From DSNY01 sp037446035 (GTDB lineage: Bacteria > Pseudomonadota > Gammaproteobacteria > Burkholderiales > Burkholderiaceae_F), in NCBI GenBank assembly GCA_037446035.1, contig JBBIJJ010000010.1, forward strand, positions 1 to 38,608: a stretch of 38,608 bases of DNA. The letters are read 5' to 3'. A program made the translations under genes and the position numbers. The first letter of the stretch is position 1. Every line of letters starts with the position of its first letter. The notes beneath the pieces are model-generated. The model ran no database searches, had not been told where the DNA came from, and saw only the letters and a program-made list of their open reading frames with translations. Of the stretch, positions 7,828-16,765 are shown one piece after another.

Positions 7828-8669
7828 TGTGCCTTGCGTTGATTGCCTGGCAATCGCACCCGGACTATCCGCTCGTGGTGGCGGCCAACCGCGACGAGTT
7901 CTACGCGCGCGCCACCCGGCCGGCGGCGTGGTGGGGCCAGACGGTGTCGCTGCTCGCCGGGCGCGACGAGGAGGCGGGCGGTACCTGGTTCGGCGTCAGC
8001 CGGCACGGCCGGTTTGCGATGCTGACCAACGTGCGCGCGCCGAGCGAGCGCAACCCGCATGCGCCGACGCGCGGCGCGCTGGTCGTGTCGGCGCTGCAGT
8101 CCCGCGAGCCGGTCGGGCCCTGGCTGCGCCGCCTCGCCGCCCGCTCGCACGCCTATAACGGCTTCAACCTGCTGGTCAGTGACGCACTGGCCGCGCCGGG
8201 GCGTACGCGTGAACCCGAACTGCACTATCACAGCAACCGGCTCGGCCAGCCGCCGCGCCGGCTCGAACCCGGTATCTACGGGCTCTCCAACGCCTTCCTC
8301 GATACGCCCTGGCCGAAGGTCACGCGCGCAGTAGGCCGTTTCGCCTGTCTGGTAGCCAGCCGCGTTGACCCCGATGCGCTGCTTGCGTTGATGGCCGATC
8401 GCGCGCTGGCGCCGGACAACGCGCTGCCGTCGACCGGGGTGCCGCTCGAATGGGAGCGCGTGCTGTCTGCGATTCAGATTCGCGCCAACGGGTATGGCAC
8501 CCGGGCGACCACGGTCCTTTCGGTGCGCAACGACGGACTGGTGAGTTTCGTCGAACGCACGTTCGACAGCGCCGATCCCGAGCGCCACACCGACCGACGC
8601 TACGAATTCGTGATCGGCGCGCCGGCGGGACTGATCTCGCGCCTGCGCAGCCGAGCCGATGACCTTTGA
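7827..8669 (+). CDS. NRDE family (TANGO2-like) protein
   Basis: The 280-residue product begins MCLALIAW and carries the name-giving NRDE tetrad at about 21-24 (AANRDEFYAR), GGTWFGVSRHGRFAMLTNVR, and an NGFNLL...YGLSNAFLDTPWPKV core. It is related to the eukaryotic TANGO2 family. Cys2 and the fold suggest an N-terminal-nucleophile-like scaffold, but no bacterial reaction is established that I know of. Its ATG overlaps the upstream stop by one base. It converges on the GNAT gene at 8685 with only 15 bp between them, and I see no hairpin terminator in that gap. Confidence 0.88.
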   Translation: MCLALIAWQSHPDYPLVVAANRDEFYARATRPAAWWGQTVSLLAGRDEEAGGTWFGVSRHGRFAMLTNVRAPSERNPHAPTRGALVVSALQSREPVGPWLRRLAARSHAYNGFNLLVSDALAAPGRTREPELHYHSNRLGQPPRRLEPGIYGLSNAFLDTPWPKVTRAVGRFACLVASRVDPDALLALMADRALAPDNALPSTGVPLEWERVLSAIQIRANGYGTRATTVLSVRNDGLVSFVERTFDSADPERHTDRRYEFVIGAPAGLISRLRSRADDL

Positions 8670-8684
8670 TCGTCGCGGCTGCGG

Positions 8685-9116
8685 CTACAGCGCACGGCGC
8701 ATCGCGATGTGCGGAATCCCGGCATCGTCGAAGACGTCGCCCTCCTGCACGAAGCCCAGTCGCCGATAAAACGGCGCGGCGTGCGTCTGCGCGTTGAGCA
8801 CGACTTCGCGCAGCCCGCGCGCACGCGCCGCGTCCATTAGCGCCTGCAGGATCGCCGTACCCGCGCCGCTACCGCGCGCTGCCTTCAGCACCGCCATGCG
8901 GCCGATGTGACCGTCGGGCAGCAGCCGGCCCGTTGCGATCGCACGGCCGTCGCCGTCGCGCGCGATCGCGTGCAGCGAAAGCGGGTCCCATTCGTCGAGC
9001 TCGATCTCGGCGGGAACGCCCTGCTCCTGCACGAAAACCGCATGCCGGATCGGGGTGGCTTCATTCGCCTGCTTGTCCCAGGCGCCGAGCTCGACCCGCA
9101 CTTCAGCGCGTGCCAT
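8685..9116 (-). CDS. GNAT family N-acetyltransferase (ElaA-like)
   Basis: The 143-residue product is a single GNAT domain. After an N-terminal segment with RHAVFVQEQGVPAEIELDEWD, typical of the YjcF/ElaA subgroup, it shows the acetyl-CoA-binding loop around IGRMAVLKAARGSGAGTAIL and the late helix HAAPFYRRLGFVQEG. The acceptor substrate cannot be read from the sequence. Its ATG lies inside the 3' end of the upstream thioesterase gene (14-base overlap), so the two are likely expressed together. It is the last minus-strand gene before the convergent NRDE gene. Confidence 0.87.
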   Translation of the reverse strand: MARAEVRVELGAWDKQANEATPIRHAVFVQEQGVPAEIELDEWDPLSLHAIARDGDGRAIATGRLLPDGHIGRMAVLKAARGSGAGTAILQALMDAARARGLREVVLNAQTHAAPFYRRLGFVQEGDVFDDAGIPHIAMRRAL

Positions 9117-9564
9117 GCGCGGCTTCCTCCGGGGGTATGCGCTCGTGGCGCCGTACGGCCTCGCGGACGCGCTCGGGCCATGGTTGTGATTTCTTGCTGG
9201 CCGGATCGGCGTTGACGTAGACGAGTTCGGCGCCGATCAGCGGCGCGTCCGTCACGCCGCTGCGGAAGATCTCGACCGCGAAGCGCAGGCTGCTGCGCCC
9301 GATCTGCGATACGCGACCGCAGACCTCCAGAACATCGTCGTACACGGCCGGCGCGTGGTATTCGATCGTGATCTTGCGCGCGAACGTGTCGCTGCCGTGC
9401 GCGACGAAGTCCTGCGGGTACCGCAGTCCAACCGCGCGCCAGTACTCGGTCAGACAGACGTCGCAGTAGGTCAGATAGTGGCCGTTGAACACGACCCCCT
9501 GCATGTCGACCTCGGCCCAGCGCACGCGCAATTCGATGCGATGACGGTAGTCGGCGTAGGCCAT
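9103..9564 (-). CDS. YbgC/FadM-type acyl-CoA thioesterase
   Basis: This 153-residue hotdog-fold protein has the 4HBT signature near the N-terminus: RWAEVDMQGVVFNGHYLTY, with the catalytic aspartate at about position 20. The central helix contains CDVCLTEYWRAVG, followed by a beta-sheet segment (ARKITIEYHAPAVYDD). Family members hydrolyse short to medium acyl-CoA or 4-hydroxybenzoyl-CoA-like esters; the substrate here is open. The ATG at 9564 directly abuts the stop of the upstream M16 peptidase with no gap, and its 3' end overlaps the GNAT gene. Confidence 0.88.
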   Translation of the reverse strand: MAYADYRHRIELRVRWAEVDMQGVVFNGHYLTYCDVCLTEYWRAVGLRYPQDFVAHGSDTFARKITIEYHAPAVYDDVLEVCGRVSQIGRSSLRFAVEIFRSGVTDAPLIGAELVYVNADPASKKSQPWPERVREAVRRHERIPPEEAAHGTR

Positions 9565-12282
9565 CTACCTGACCCCCTTCTTTGCGTCGCCGGCGATCAC
9601 GACGGTCAGCCTGGCCGGATCGATGTGGCGCCGGACCGCTTCGATCACCTCGGCCGCCTTCAACGCGCGGATGCGATCTTCCATCCGCTTCGAAAAGGCG
9701 AACGTGCGGTCGACGTCGAGCAGCCCGATCCAAGCCTGCGCGACAACCGCGTCCTGCGAGCGATTCAGCAGACGCTCCTGCAGCAGGCCATTTTTCGCGT
9801 CCTCGATCTCCTTGGCGGTGAACCCGTCCTTGAGCATGCGCTCGATCTCTTCGCGCACGGCCTGTTCGAAGCGGGCGGCGTTCTGCGGCGCGACCAGACC
9901 GGCGATCTGCCAGGCGCCGGCGCGATCACGGCTGTTGACGAGCAGTGCCGAGCCGGCGCCGTAGGAAATGCCGTCGCGCTGGCGCACGCGGTCGACGAGG
10001 CGGCTGGACAACCCCGGTCCACCGCCGAAGACGTAGTTGGCCAGTAGCAGCGCCGGATAGTCGGCGTCATCGTCGCGCAGCGCCAGGTTGATGCGCGCAC
10101 GATAGAAGGCGTTGTCCTTGTCGGGCGTGTCGACGACGATGCGCGCCGGCTCGACGGCGCGCGGCTCGGACAGGATCGGCGCGTACGGCGCGGGCGAGCG
10201 CCATGCGGGGAAGACTTCGCGGATCAACGTCTCGATCGCCTTGTCGTCGAAATCGCCGACGATCGCGATTTCGCCTCGCGCGGTGCCCCAAAACCCCGCG
10301 TGGAAGCGCTTGACTTCGTCGAGCGTGAGTTTCTGCACGGCCTCGATGCGCGCCGCCAGCGGCACGTAGTAGCGCGGGTCGCCCTCGGGATAGGTGTTGA
10401 AGTGCGCGAGCAGCGCGTCGCGCGAGCGCGCCGCCGGGTCGTTCAACTGCGCCTGCAGGCCGGTCAGCGTTTCGCGCTTGAGCGTCTCGAATTCAGCCTC
10501 CGGGAAACTCGCGTCGCGCAGCACGTGCGCCGCCAATCGCAGCGCGTCGGCCAGATGCGCACGGTCGGTCTGGAACTGGCGCAGCGAGCCGGTCATCTTG
10601 AGCCGCGTCATTTCGTCGGCGATCTGCTGGCGCGTCAGCTTGCCGGTACCGCGCGCGACCATCGCCTCGGTCATCTGCGCGACGACCGACTTGCCGAACA
10701 GGCTTTTCTCGTCGCCCCAGCGGAAGTTCAGCACGGCCTCGACAGTTTCGCCGCGCGTCTTCTTCGGCAACAGGGCAAGCTTGAGATCGCCGATCGTCAC
10801 ACGGCGCGTGCGCCGGTCGATGTTTTCGTGCGATGGATCGAATGCCTCGCCGGCAGCGACCGCCGCGCGCGGCTTGTAGCCGACGAGCCGTGCGGCCGCA
10901 CTCGGCGCCGGCGGAATCGCCACACGCTGCGGTTGATCTTCTGGAATGAAGGTGCCGACGGTCCGGTTGTCGCGGCGGAAGTACTTCTGCGCGACCGCTC
11001 CGACCTCGTCGCCCTGCACCTGTTGCAACCGATCGCGCGCGAGAAAGAACAGGCGCCAGTCGCCGAGCGCGATGTACTCCGACAGTGCGACGCCGAACTC
11101 CTCGGGGTTGGACAGGGTTCGCTCGAACGTCGTCTCGCCGTCGCGCCGAACGCGTTGCAGTTCGGCATCGGTGGGGGGTTGCGCCGCGAAGGTCGTTTCC
11201 ACCACCGCGATCAGCCGCTCGCGCGCGCGCTCGACAGGATCGCCCTTCTTGACCACCGCGCCGAACATAACGACTCCGGGGTCGTGCGTCGGAAACAGGT
11301 AGGAAAACACCTGCGCGGCCAGCCCCTGGTCGACGAGTTCCTTGTGCAGACGGCCGTTCGGCGTGTTGCCGAGGATTTCGCTGGCCACACCGAGCGCGTC
11401 GACGTCCGGGTGCAGCGCCGACGGAATCTTGTACGACAGCAGCACGATCTGAATGTCGCCCTGCCGCCGCACGACGAAGCTGCGCTCGCCGTCCTGCGCC
11501 GGCTCGACCGTCCACAGCAAGGGCAGCTTGCGCTTGGGTTTGGGAATGCGGCCGAAGGACTCGGCGATCCATGCGAGCGTCCTGCCCTCGTCGAACTTGC
11601 CGGCCACGGTCAGCACCGCGTTGTCCGGCTGGTAGTAGGTGCGGTAGAAGGCCTGCAGGTTCTCGATGCGAACGTTTTCGATGTCGCTGCGGTTGCCGAT
11701 CGTCGGATTGCCGTAGTTGTGCCAGTCGAACATCACCGACAGCGAGCGCTGCAGCAGCACGCGCGACGGGCTGTTTTCGCCCATCTCGTACTCGTTGCGC
11801 ACGACCGTCATCTCGGAATCGAGATCCTTTTTCGCGATGAAGGAGTTGACCATCGCATCCGCGCTCCACGCGAGCGCCCAGCGCAGGTTGTCGTCGCTCG
11901 CCTGGAAGGTCGAGAAGTAGTTGGTGCGGTCGAACCAGGTGGTGCCGTTGTTGCGGAAGCCGCGGCGGGAGAACTCCTTTTCCGGGTGCGGAAACTTCTT
12001 CGAGCCCTTGAAGATCAGGTGCTCGAGCAGGTGCGCCATACCGGTCTCGCCGTAGTTCTCGTGGCGCGAGCCGACCAGGTAGGTCACGTTGACCGTGGCG
12101 GTCGGTTTCGATGCGTCCGGATACAGCAGCACGCGCAGGCCGTTGGCAAGACGGTATTCGGTGACACCCTCCATCGAGGCCACGCGCTGAACGCCGGGGG
12201 GCAGCTTGAGCTGCGCGTGGACCGGCGCCAGCGCGAGCGCGGTCAAGCAGGCGACCAGAAACGGGCGTAGCGAGCGGATCAA
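9565..12282 (-). CDS. Secreted M16 family zinc metallopeptidase (two-domain, pitrilysin-like)
   Basis: The 905-residue product begins with a signal peptide (RSLRPFLVACLTALALAPVHA, cleavage near residue 23) and should be periplasmic. The inverted zinc motif HxxEH is H84-L-L-E-H88, followed by the usual insulinase core with NYFSTF and ALAWSADAMV. A second M16 domain lacks an obvious HxxEH, as expected for the inactive half that shapes the chamber. I chose a TTG start at 12282 because a strong GGAGG sits five bases upstream and the signal peptide then begins at once. The ATG at 12336 would add 18 residues before the signal. Substrate peptides are unknown. The YbgC thioesterase follows directly. 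Confidence 0.9.
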   Translation of the reverse strand: MIRSLRPFLVACLTALALAPVHAQLKLPPGVQRVASMEGVTEYRLANGLRVLLYPDASKPTATVNVTYLVGSRHENYGETGMAHLLEHLIFKGSKKFPHPEKEFSRRGFRNNGTTWFDRTNYFSTFQASDDNLRWALAWSADAMVNSFIAKKDLDSEMTVVRNEYEMGENSPSRVLLQRSLSVMFDWHNYGNPTIGNRSDIENVRIENLQAFYRTYYQPDNAVLTVAGKFDEGRTLAWIAESFGRIPKPKRKLPLLWTVEPAQDGERSFVVRRQGDIQIVLLSYKIPSALHPDVDALGVASEILGNTPNGRLHKELVDQGLAAQVFSYLFPTHDPGVVMFGAVVKKGDPVERARERLIAVVETTFAAQPPTDAELQRVRRDGETTFERTLSNPEEFGVALSEYIALGDWRLFFLARDRLQQVQGDEVGAVAQKYFRRDNRTVGTFIPEDQPQRVAIPPAPSAAARLVGYKPRAAVAAGEAFDPSHENIDRRTRRVTIGDLKLALLPKKTRGETVEAVLNFRWGDEKSLFGKSVVAQMTEAMVARGTGKLTRQQIADEMTRLKMTGSLRQFQTDRAHLADALRLAAHVLRDASFPEAEFETLKRETLTGLQAQLNDPAARSRDALLAHFNTYPEGDPRYYVPLAARIEAVQKLTLDEVKRFHAGFWGTARGEIAIVGDFDDKAIETLIREVFPAWRSPAPYAPILSEPRAVEPARIVVDTPDKDNAFYRARINLALRDDDADYPALLLANYVFGGGPGLSSRLVDRVRQRDGISYGAGSALLVNSRDRAGAWQIAGLVAPQNAARFEQAVREEIERMLKDGFTAKEIEDAKNGLLQERLLNRSQDAVVAQAWIGLLDVDRTFAFSKRMEDRIRALKAAEVIEAVRRHIDPARLTVVIAGDAKKGVR

Positions 12283-12287
12283 TTCGA

Positions 12288-12292
12288 CCTCC
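12288..12292 (-). promoter_or_regulatory. Shine-Dalgarno site selecting the TTG start of the M16 gene
   Basis: The minus strand reads GGAGG, then five bases, then TTG. The rare TTG start is supported because the encoded protein then opens with a clean signal peptide. Confidence 0.6.
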
Positions 12293-12343
12293 AGAGGACA
12301 CGGGCCCTGCAGCCGGCAGGGCGGCGATTCTGCCACGCGCCGA

Positions 12344-13234
12344 TCAATGCGCAGCGATGAAGTCGAGTACGCGGTGGGCGACGAAACGGGGCTCCTCGTG
12401 GGCGAGCCAATGGGTGGCGCGTTCGAGGCGTTCGATCGTCAATGCCGGCACCAGTTCGGCGAGCCCGTCGAGCAACGCCGGCAGCAGCGCGGTGTCGCGC
12501 ATGCCCCAGAGGACCAGGGTGGGCACGCGAACGACGAAGTCCGCGGGATCGAGCCGCAGCGCACGCGCGAGCGCATCGCCGTCGCTCGGCGGATACAGCG
12601 GCGAAGCGCGGTAGTAGTTCAAACCGCCGGTCAGTCCGCGCGCCCAGACTTCCTTGTAGCGCGCGAGCTTCGCGGGCGTCAGCCACGGCGCATCCGGCCG
12701 CTGCATGCCGCGAAAGAACGCTTCGAGCCGGCGGAAACCGTCCTGCGCCAGTCGTTGTTCCGCGCCCGGGGCGCGCAGCCAGTTCATGTACGCGCTGGCG
12801 GCCTGTTGCGCGGAGTTGTGCGCCAGCTCGCGGGCAAACGCAATGGGGTGCGGAGAGTTCAGGATGATCAGCCGCTCGACTACGTCGGGACGCGCGATCG
12901 CAAGCGTCCACGCGGCCGCCCCACCCCAATCGTGCGCCACGATCGTGGCCCGTTCGTAGCCGAGCGCGCGGATCAACTGCAACAAGTCGCCGACGATCTC
13001 GCGCGCGCGATACGCGGCGACTTCGCCCGGCTTGCTTGACAGGTTGAAGCCGCGCAGATCCGGCGCGACCGCGTAGTGGTCTGCGCCGAACGCGGGCAGC
13101 ACGTCTTCCCACGCCGCCCAGTATTCCGGGAAACCGTGCAGGCACAGCAGCAGCGGCCGGCCCGGCTCGCCGCAGCTCGCGTAGTGCAGCGTGATGCCGT
13201 TTGGCAGCTCGGCGAACAGGCCGGTTGCGATCAC
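12344..13234 (-). CDS. Epoxide-hydrolase-like alpha/beta hydrolase
   Basis: The 296-residue product has the alpha/beta-hydrolase core: the oxyanion segment HGFPEYW at 33-39, DLRGF at 59-63, and the nucleophile elbow AHDWGG with D102. An aspartate there is the mark of epoxide hydrolases and haloacid or haloalkane dehalogenases rather than esterases. A helical cap follows, with a GLNYYRASP segment that may supply tyrosines. Late motifs are VLWGMRDTALL and the likely catalytic histidine in ATHWLAHEEP. The GTG at 13234 forms a GTGA overlap with the upstream SDR stop, which fixes the start better than in-frame codons upstream. Substrate is unknown; epoxide hydrolase is more likely than dehalogenase. 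Confidence 0.85.
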   Translation of the reverse strand: MIATGLFAELPNGITLHYASCGEPGRPLLLCLHGFPEYWAAWEDVLPAFGADHYAVAPDLRGFNLSSKPGEVAAYRAREIVGDLLQLIRALGYERATIVAHDWGGAAAWTLAIARPDVVERLIILNSPHPIAFARELAHNSAQQAASAYMNWLRAPGAEQRLAQDGFRRLEAFFRGMQRPDAPWLTPAKLARYKEVWARGLTGGLNYYRASPLYPPSDGDALARALRLDPADFVVRVPTLVLWGMRDTALLPALLDGLAELVPALTIERLERATHWLAHEEPRFVAHRVLDFIAAH

Positions 13235-14112
13235 GTCGACGCCGGTTTCACGCGCGGGTTGCTCGCGAACGGATCGGCGGGTGCGGCGCACGCGAGCACG
13301 GCGTCGAAGCGAGCCTGCACCGCCGAGAGAATCTTCTCGTGCGTGAAGACGTAGAAGCGCTCGGCGCGGATCGCGTCGAAAGTGATCTGCGCGACTTGCG
13401 CCGCGGTCATTTTCCCGCTCGACACCGCCTTCTCGGATTGCGCCTGCGCCAGCCGCATCGAAGCGGTCGGCTCGCTTTCGCGCGCGAGCGCGGCCGGCCG
13501 GTTGCGTTCCGACGCCGCGATGCCGGTCGGCACGAAAGCCGGGCACAGAACGCTCGTGCCGATCGTCGACTTCGCCCGCGCCAGATCGTGATACAGCGTT
13601 TCGGTCAACGCCACCACTGCGTGCTTGGAGACGTTGTACACACCCATCAACGGCGGGCAAAGCAAACCGGCGATCGACGCAGTGTTGACGATGTGACCGG
13701 GTTCGCCGCGCCGGTTCGCCTCCAGCATGCGCGGCACGAAGTGACGGATGCCGTGCACCACGCCCATCAGGTTGACGCCGAGCACCCAGCGCCAGTCGGC
13801 ATCGGTGTTCTCCCAGACGAGGCCTCCTCCGGCCACCCCCGCGTTGTTGAACAGCAGATGCACTGCGCCGAACTCGCCGTAGGCGCGGTCGGCCAGAGCG
13901 CGCACTTGTTCACTGCTGGCGACGTCGACGACCTCGCCGATCGCCTGCGCACCGGCGCCACGCAGCTCGGCCAGCGTTGCTTGCAGTGCATCGCGCTGGA
14001 TGTCAGCCAGCACGATTTTCATGCCGAGCGCATGCGCCATCTTCGCGAACTCGCGGCCGAAGCCGCTGCCCGCGCCGGTGATGACCGCGACTCGGCCTGC
14101 GAAGTCCTTCAT
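13231..14112 (-). CDS. Short-chain dehydrogenase/reductase (SDR)
   Basis: The 293-residue product is a classical SDR. It has the cofactor loop TGAGSGFG at 12-19, NNAG at 89-92, catalytic S146, and Y159-x-x-x-K163 (YNVSK). An aspartate at the end of strand 2 (LADI) suggests NAD preference. The long C-terminal tail with FYVFTHEKI is typical of SDRs annotated around acyl or steroid metabolism, but the substrate is not readable. It begins at an ATGA overlap with the upstream MDR gene and ends at a GTGA overlap with the hydrolase gene, so three genes are translationally linked. Confidence 0.9.
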   Translation of the reverse strand: MKDFAGRVAVITGAGSGFGREFAKMAHALGMKIVLADIQRDALQATLAELRGAGAQAIGEVVDVASSEQVRALADRAYGEFGAVHLLFNNAGVAGGGLVWENTDADWRWVLGVNLMGVVHGIRHFVPRMLEANRRGEPGHIVNTASIAGLLCPPLMGVYNVSKHAVVALTETLYHDLARAKSTIGTSVLCPAFVPTGIAASERNRPAALARESEPTASMRLAQAQSEKAVSSGKMTAAQVAQITFDAIRAERFYVFTHEKILSAVQARFDAVLACAAPADPFASNPRVKPAST

Positions 14113-15101
14113 GCCAGCTTCACCAGTTGCTTGCCGAAGTTCTGCCCCTTGAGCATGCCGATGAAAGCGGCCGGCGCGTTCTCCAGCCCGTGCGCGATCG
14201 TCTCGCGATAGCGGATGCGGCCGGCTGCGACGTGCCCGCCGAGTTCCTTCAGCGCCTGCGGCCAAACGTCCATGTGCTCGGAAATGATGAAGCCCTGCAG
14301 CTTCAACCGGCTCACGAGAAACCAGGTCGGATTGGCGATCGGGATCGGCTGCCCGTTGTAGCCCGCGATCAGCCCGCACAGCGCGATGCGGCCGAAGGCG
14401 TTCATCCGCGGCAGCACCGCATCCAGGATCGCGCCGCCGACATTCTCGAAGTAGCCGTCGACGCCGTTCGGGCAAGCGGCCTTCAACGCCTTGCCGACGT
14501 CCTCGTTCTTGTAGTCGATGCAGGCATCGAACTTCAGTTCTTCGACGACATAGCGGCACTTTTCGGCGCCGCCGGCGATGCCGACCGCGCGACAACCCGC
14601 GATCTTGGCGAGCTGTCCGACCACGCCGCCGACGGCGCCACTCGCCGCCGAAACGACGACGGTCTCGCCCGGCTTCGGCTCGATGATGCGGTTCAGCCCG
14701 TACCATGCGGTCACACCTGGCATGCCGACTGCGCCCAGATACGCCGACAGCGGAATGCGGGTCACGTCGACCTTCGTCAAGCCGCTGCCGTCGGACACAC
14801 CGTATTCCTGCCAGCCGAGGTGGCCGACGACCTTGTCGCCGGCGGCGAACTTCGGGTTGTTCGACTCGACGACCTCGCCTGCCGTGCCGCCGATCATCGT
14901 CTCGTTCAGCGGCTGCGACGCCGCGTACGAACGCCCCTCGTTCATCCGCACACGCATGTACGGGTCGAGCGAAAGCCACTCGTTGCGCACGAGCACCTGC
15001 CCTTCCGACAGTGGCGGCAGGTCCACGGTTTCGAGCCGGAAGTTGTCCGCGCTGACCCATCCGGTCGGGCGGCTGGCGAGCACGATGCGTCGGTTCTTCA
15101 T
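14109..15101 (-). CDS. Zinc-free MDR-family NADP-dependent oxidoreductase (CurA/PTGR-like)
   Basis: This 330-residue medium-chain reductase lacks zinc-ligand motifs and matches the leukotriene-B4-dehydrogenase/CurA group, which reduces activated C=C bonds. The start is NRRIVLASRPTGW, followed by LDPYMRVRMN, the SAASGAVGGVVGQLAK nucleotide-binding loop at about 151-166, GIAGG with K181, and the closing GKQLVKLA. I prefer the ATG at 15101, where homologues begin and a weak AAGGCGG lies upstream. The GTG at 15116 would give a GTGA overlap with the thioesterase gene and five more residues. It lies between the PaaI-type thioesterase and the SDR. Confidence 0.9.
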   Translation of the reverse strand: MKNRRIVLASRPTGWVSADNFRLETVDLPPLSEGQVLVRNEWLSLDPYMRVRMNEGRSYAASQPLNETMIGGTAGEVVESNNPKFAAGDKVVGHLGWQEYGVSDGSGLTKVDVTRIPLSAYLGAVGMPGVTAWYGLNRIIEPKPGETVVVSAASGAVGGVVGQLAKIAGCRAVGIAGGAEKCRYVVEELKFDACIDYKNEDVGKALKAACPNGVDGYFENVGGAILDAVLPRMNAFGRIALCGLIAGYNGQPIPIANPTWFLVSRLKLQGFIISEHMDVWPQALKELGGHVAAGRIRYRETIAHGLENAPAAFIGMLKGQNFGKQLVKLA

Positions 15102-15112
15102 TCGATCCGCCT

Positions 15113-15529
15113 TCACAATCTGTCGGCCGCGTCGAGCCGCGTCAGGAACTTGATCGTGCCGAGCGCCTTGGCGACGAGCAGCCCTTCTGCGTCGACAAGT
15201 TCGGCCTCACAGTACGCCATCGTCGTCGAGCGATGCAGCACGCGACCGCGCGCGACGACCCGGCCGCGCGCCGGGCGAAAGAAGCTCGTCTTCATTTCGA
15301 CGGTGACGCTGCCGACGCTACCGCCGCGCTCGGTTTCGACGCGGGACTTGCCGGCGCGTGCCATCGCGACGTCGAGCAGCGACATCACCACGCCGCCGTG
15401 GCCGACGCCCCAACTGTTCATGTGATCGTCGCCAAGCGCGAGCGCAACCTCGGCTTCGCCGTCGACGGCGCGCACCAGCTCCGCACCGAGCAGGCGCATG
15501 AACGGGACCTCGCTGAGCTCGGTGCGCAT
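15113..15529 (-). CDS. PaaI-type hotdog thioesterase
   Basis: The 138-residue product has the PaaI hotdog signature: N38 in MNSWGVGHGGVVMSLLD, the HGG turn at 44-46 and D53 on the central helix. The C-terminal sheet holds SVTVEMKTSFFRPARG. Such enzymes release free acids from acyl-CoA or rescue CoA from dead-end esters during aromatic or fatty acid breakdown. The ATG at 15529 follows the upstream SDR stop after four bases. An upstream in-frame ATG at 15595 would place 22 unconserved residues inside the SDR gene and was rejected. Confidence 0.88.
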   Translation of the reverse strand: MRTELSEVPFMRLLGAELVRAVDGEAEVALALGDDHMNSWGVGHGGVVMSLLDVAMARAGKSRVETERGGSVGSVTVEMKTSFFRPARGRVVARGRVLHRSTTMAYCEAELVDAEGLLVAKALGTIKFLTRLDAADRL

Positions 15530-15533
15530 GTGT

Positions 15534-16313
15534 TCAGACTGCCGTGACACCGCCGTCGACCGCGAGGATCTGCCCGGTGATGTGTCTGCCCGCATCGGAG
15601 GCGAACAGCAGCGCCGCGCCTTTCAGGTCCTCTTCGCCGCCCAGTCGCCCGAGCGGTGCATGCTTGGCCAGCGCGTCCGCGCCCAACTGCTGGATGACGC
15701 CGCGCGTCATCTTCGACGGAAAGAACCCCGGGGCGAGCGCGTTGACGGTGATGCCGTATGCGCCCCATTCGCCGGCCAGCGCGCGCGTGAAATTGACCAG
15801 CGCGCCCTTGCTCGTGTTGTAGGCGAGGGTCTTCATCGTTGCCGGCGGATTGCCGCGCAGCCCGGCGATCGACGCAACGATCACGATGCGACCGTAGCGG
15901 CGCGGGATCATCGACCGCTTGCCGATCGCCTGGGTCAGCAGGAAAGTGCCCCGCACGTTCAGATTCATGATCTTGTCCCACGCCTCGAGCGGGTGGTCTT
16001 CGGCCGGCGCGCCCCAGGTCGCGCCCGCATTGTTGACCAGGATATCGACGTGCCCGACCCGCTGCAGCGTTTCGTCGACGAGCCGCGCGATGTCGTCCGG
16101 CCTGGCTGCGTCGGCCGCGATCCGGCTTGCTTCGACGCCCTGCCCGGCCAGACGTTCCACCGCCTCGTCCAGTTCCTCGGCCTTGCGCGCGGACAGCACC
16201 AGCCTGGCGCCCATCTCGCCGAGCGCCTCCGCAATCTGCAGCCCCAGCCCGCGCGAGCCGCCCGTCACCAGTGCGGTCCGGCCGCGCAGATCGAAGAGCC
16301 TGTGAACCGACAT
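15534..16313 (-). CDS. SDR family oxidoreductase (gluconate 5-dehydrogenase/FabG-like)
   Basis: This 259-residue classical SDR shows TGGSRGLG at 17-24, an SARK segment after strand 2 that favours NADP, NNAG at 94-97, catalytic S148 and Y165-x-x-x-K169 (YNTSK). It closes with ILAVDGGVTAV. It resembles 3-oxoacyl reductase or gluconate 5-dehydrogenase-type enzymes; the neighbours make an acyl-CoA or keto-acid substrate more likely. Upstream is a purine-rich ribosome site (GGGAG with GAGG close to the ATG). It is first in the SDR-PaaI-MDR-SDR-hydrolase run, separated from the hydratase/dehydrogenase gene by a 452-bp stretch without a supported gene. Confidence 0.9.
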   Translation of the reverse strand: MSVHRLFDLRGRTALVTGGSRGLGLQIAEALGEMGARLVLSARKAEELDEAVERLAGQGVEASRIAADAARPDDIARLVDETLQRVGHVDILVNNAGATWGAPAEDHPLEAWDKIMNLNVRGTFLLTQAIGKRSMIPRRYGRIVIVASIAGLRGNPPATMKTLAYNTSKGALVNFTRALAGEWGAYGITVNALAPGFFPSKMTRGVIQQLGADALAKHAPLGRLGGEEDLKGAALLFASDAGRHITGQILAVDGGVTAV

Positions 16314-16765
16314 CCTCGTCTCCCTGAGTTGCGTGTCAGACTCGGTGGTCCAGCGTCTGCAGCGCAGTCACGCTAGGATTCGCGAGCGGATCGAGCCACG
16401 GCTTGGCGCGCGGTGGTTCGCACACGTCGAAATGGCGGACTGTGCGAAGTTTGCCGCCAAAGCGGCTCGTCGTGCCTGGCCACCGTCGGGCCGGCCTCGA
16501 CGACTCCGCGTACCAGCGCACCGACGCTCGGCTTCGCTTGCACGCGCTGGCGGTACAGGTTTCGGCTCGCCCGGGTCGGCCGCACGATCGCGCGCAGCGA
16601 ACCTGGTCGTCGCGTCCGCGCCGATAGACCCGGCGAAAACCCGAACCTTGCGCAAACGCTGGCGGCAGCGCCGGCACTCGCACGCATGTGGAACCGCGGG
16701 CCAGCCGGACGGCGGCAATTCGAGGCCGCCGCGCGCGGCGAGCCTTGCGGTCAGCGGCCAGCCGG
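16314..16765. other. 452-bp stretch without a supported gene
   Basis: Open frames exist on both strands but none has a conserved motif, a good start and neighbour-like codon use together. Two overlapping minus-strand frames contain short protein-like pieces (for example YRQRVQAKPSVGALV and GGKLRTVRHFDVCEPPRAKP) in different frames. A gene broken by frameshifts is therefore possible. The first piece faintly recalls the last helices of glutathione-transferase-fold proteins, but that is not enough for a call. I see no strong hairpin terminator or promoter here. Confidence 0.35.

Noticed and set aside
10300..12270. Long plus-strand open frame opposite the M16 peptidase gene
   Set aside because: It mirrors the real gene, is rich in Arg, Ala and His, and has no motif; typical antisense artefact of GC-rich coding DNA.
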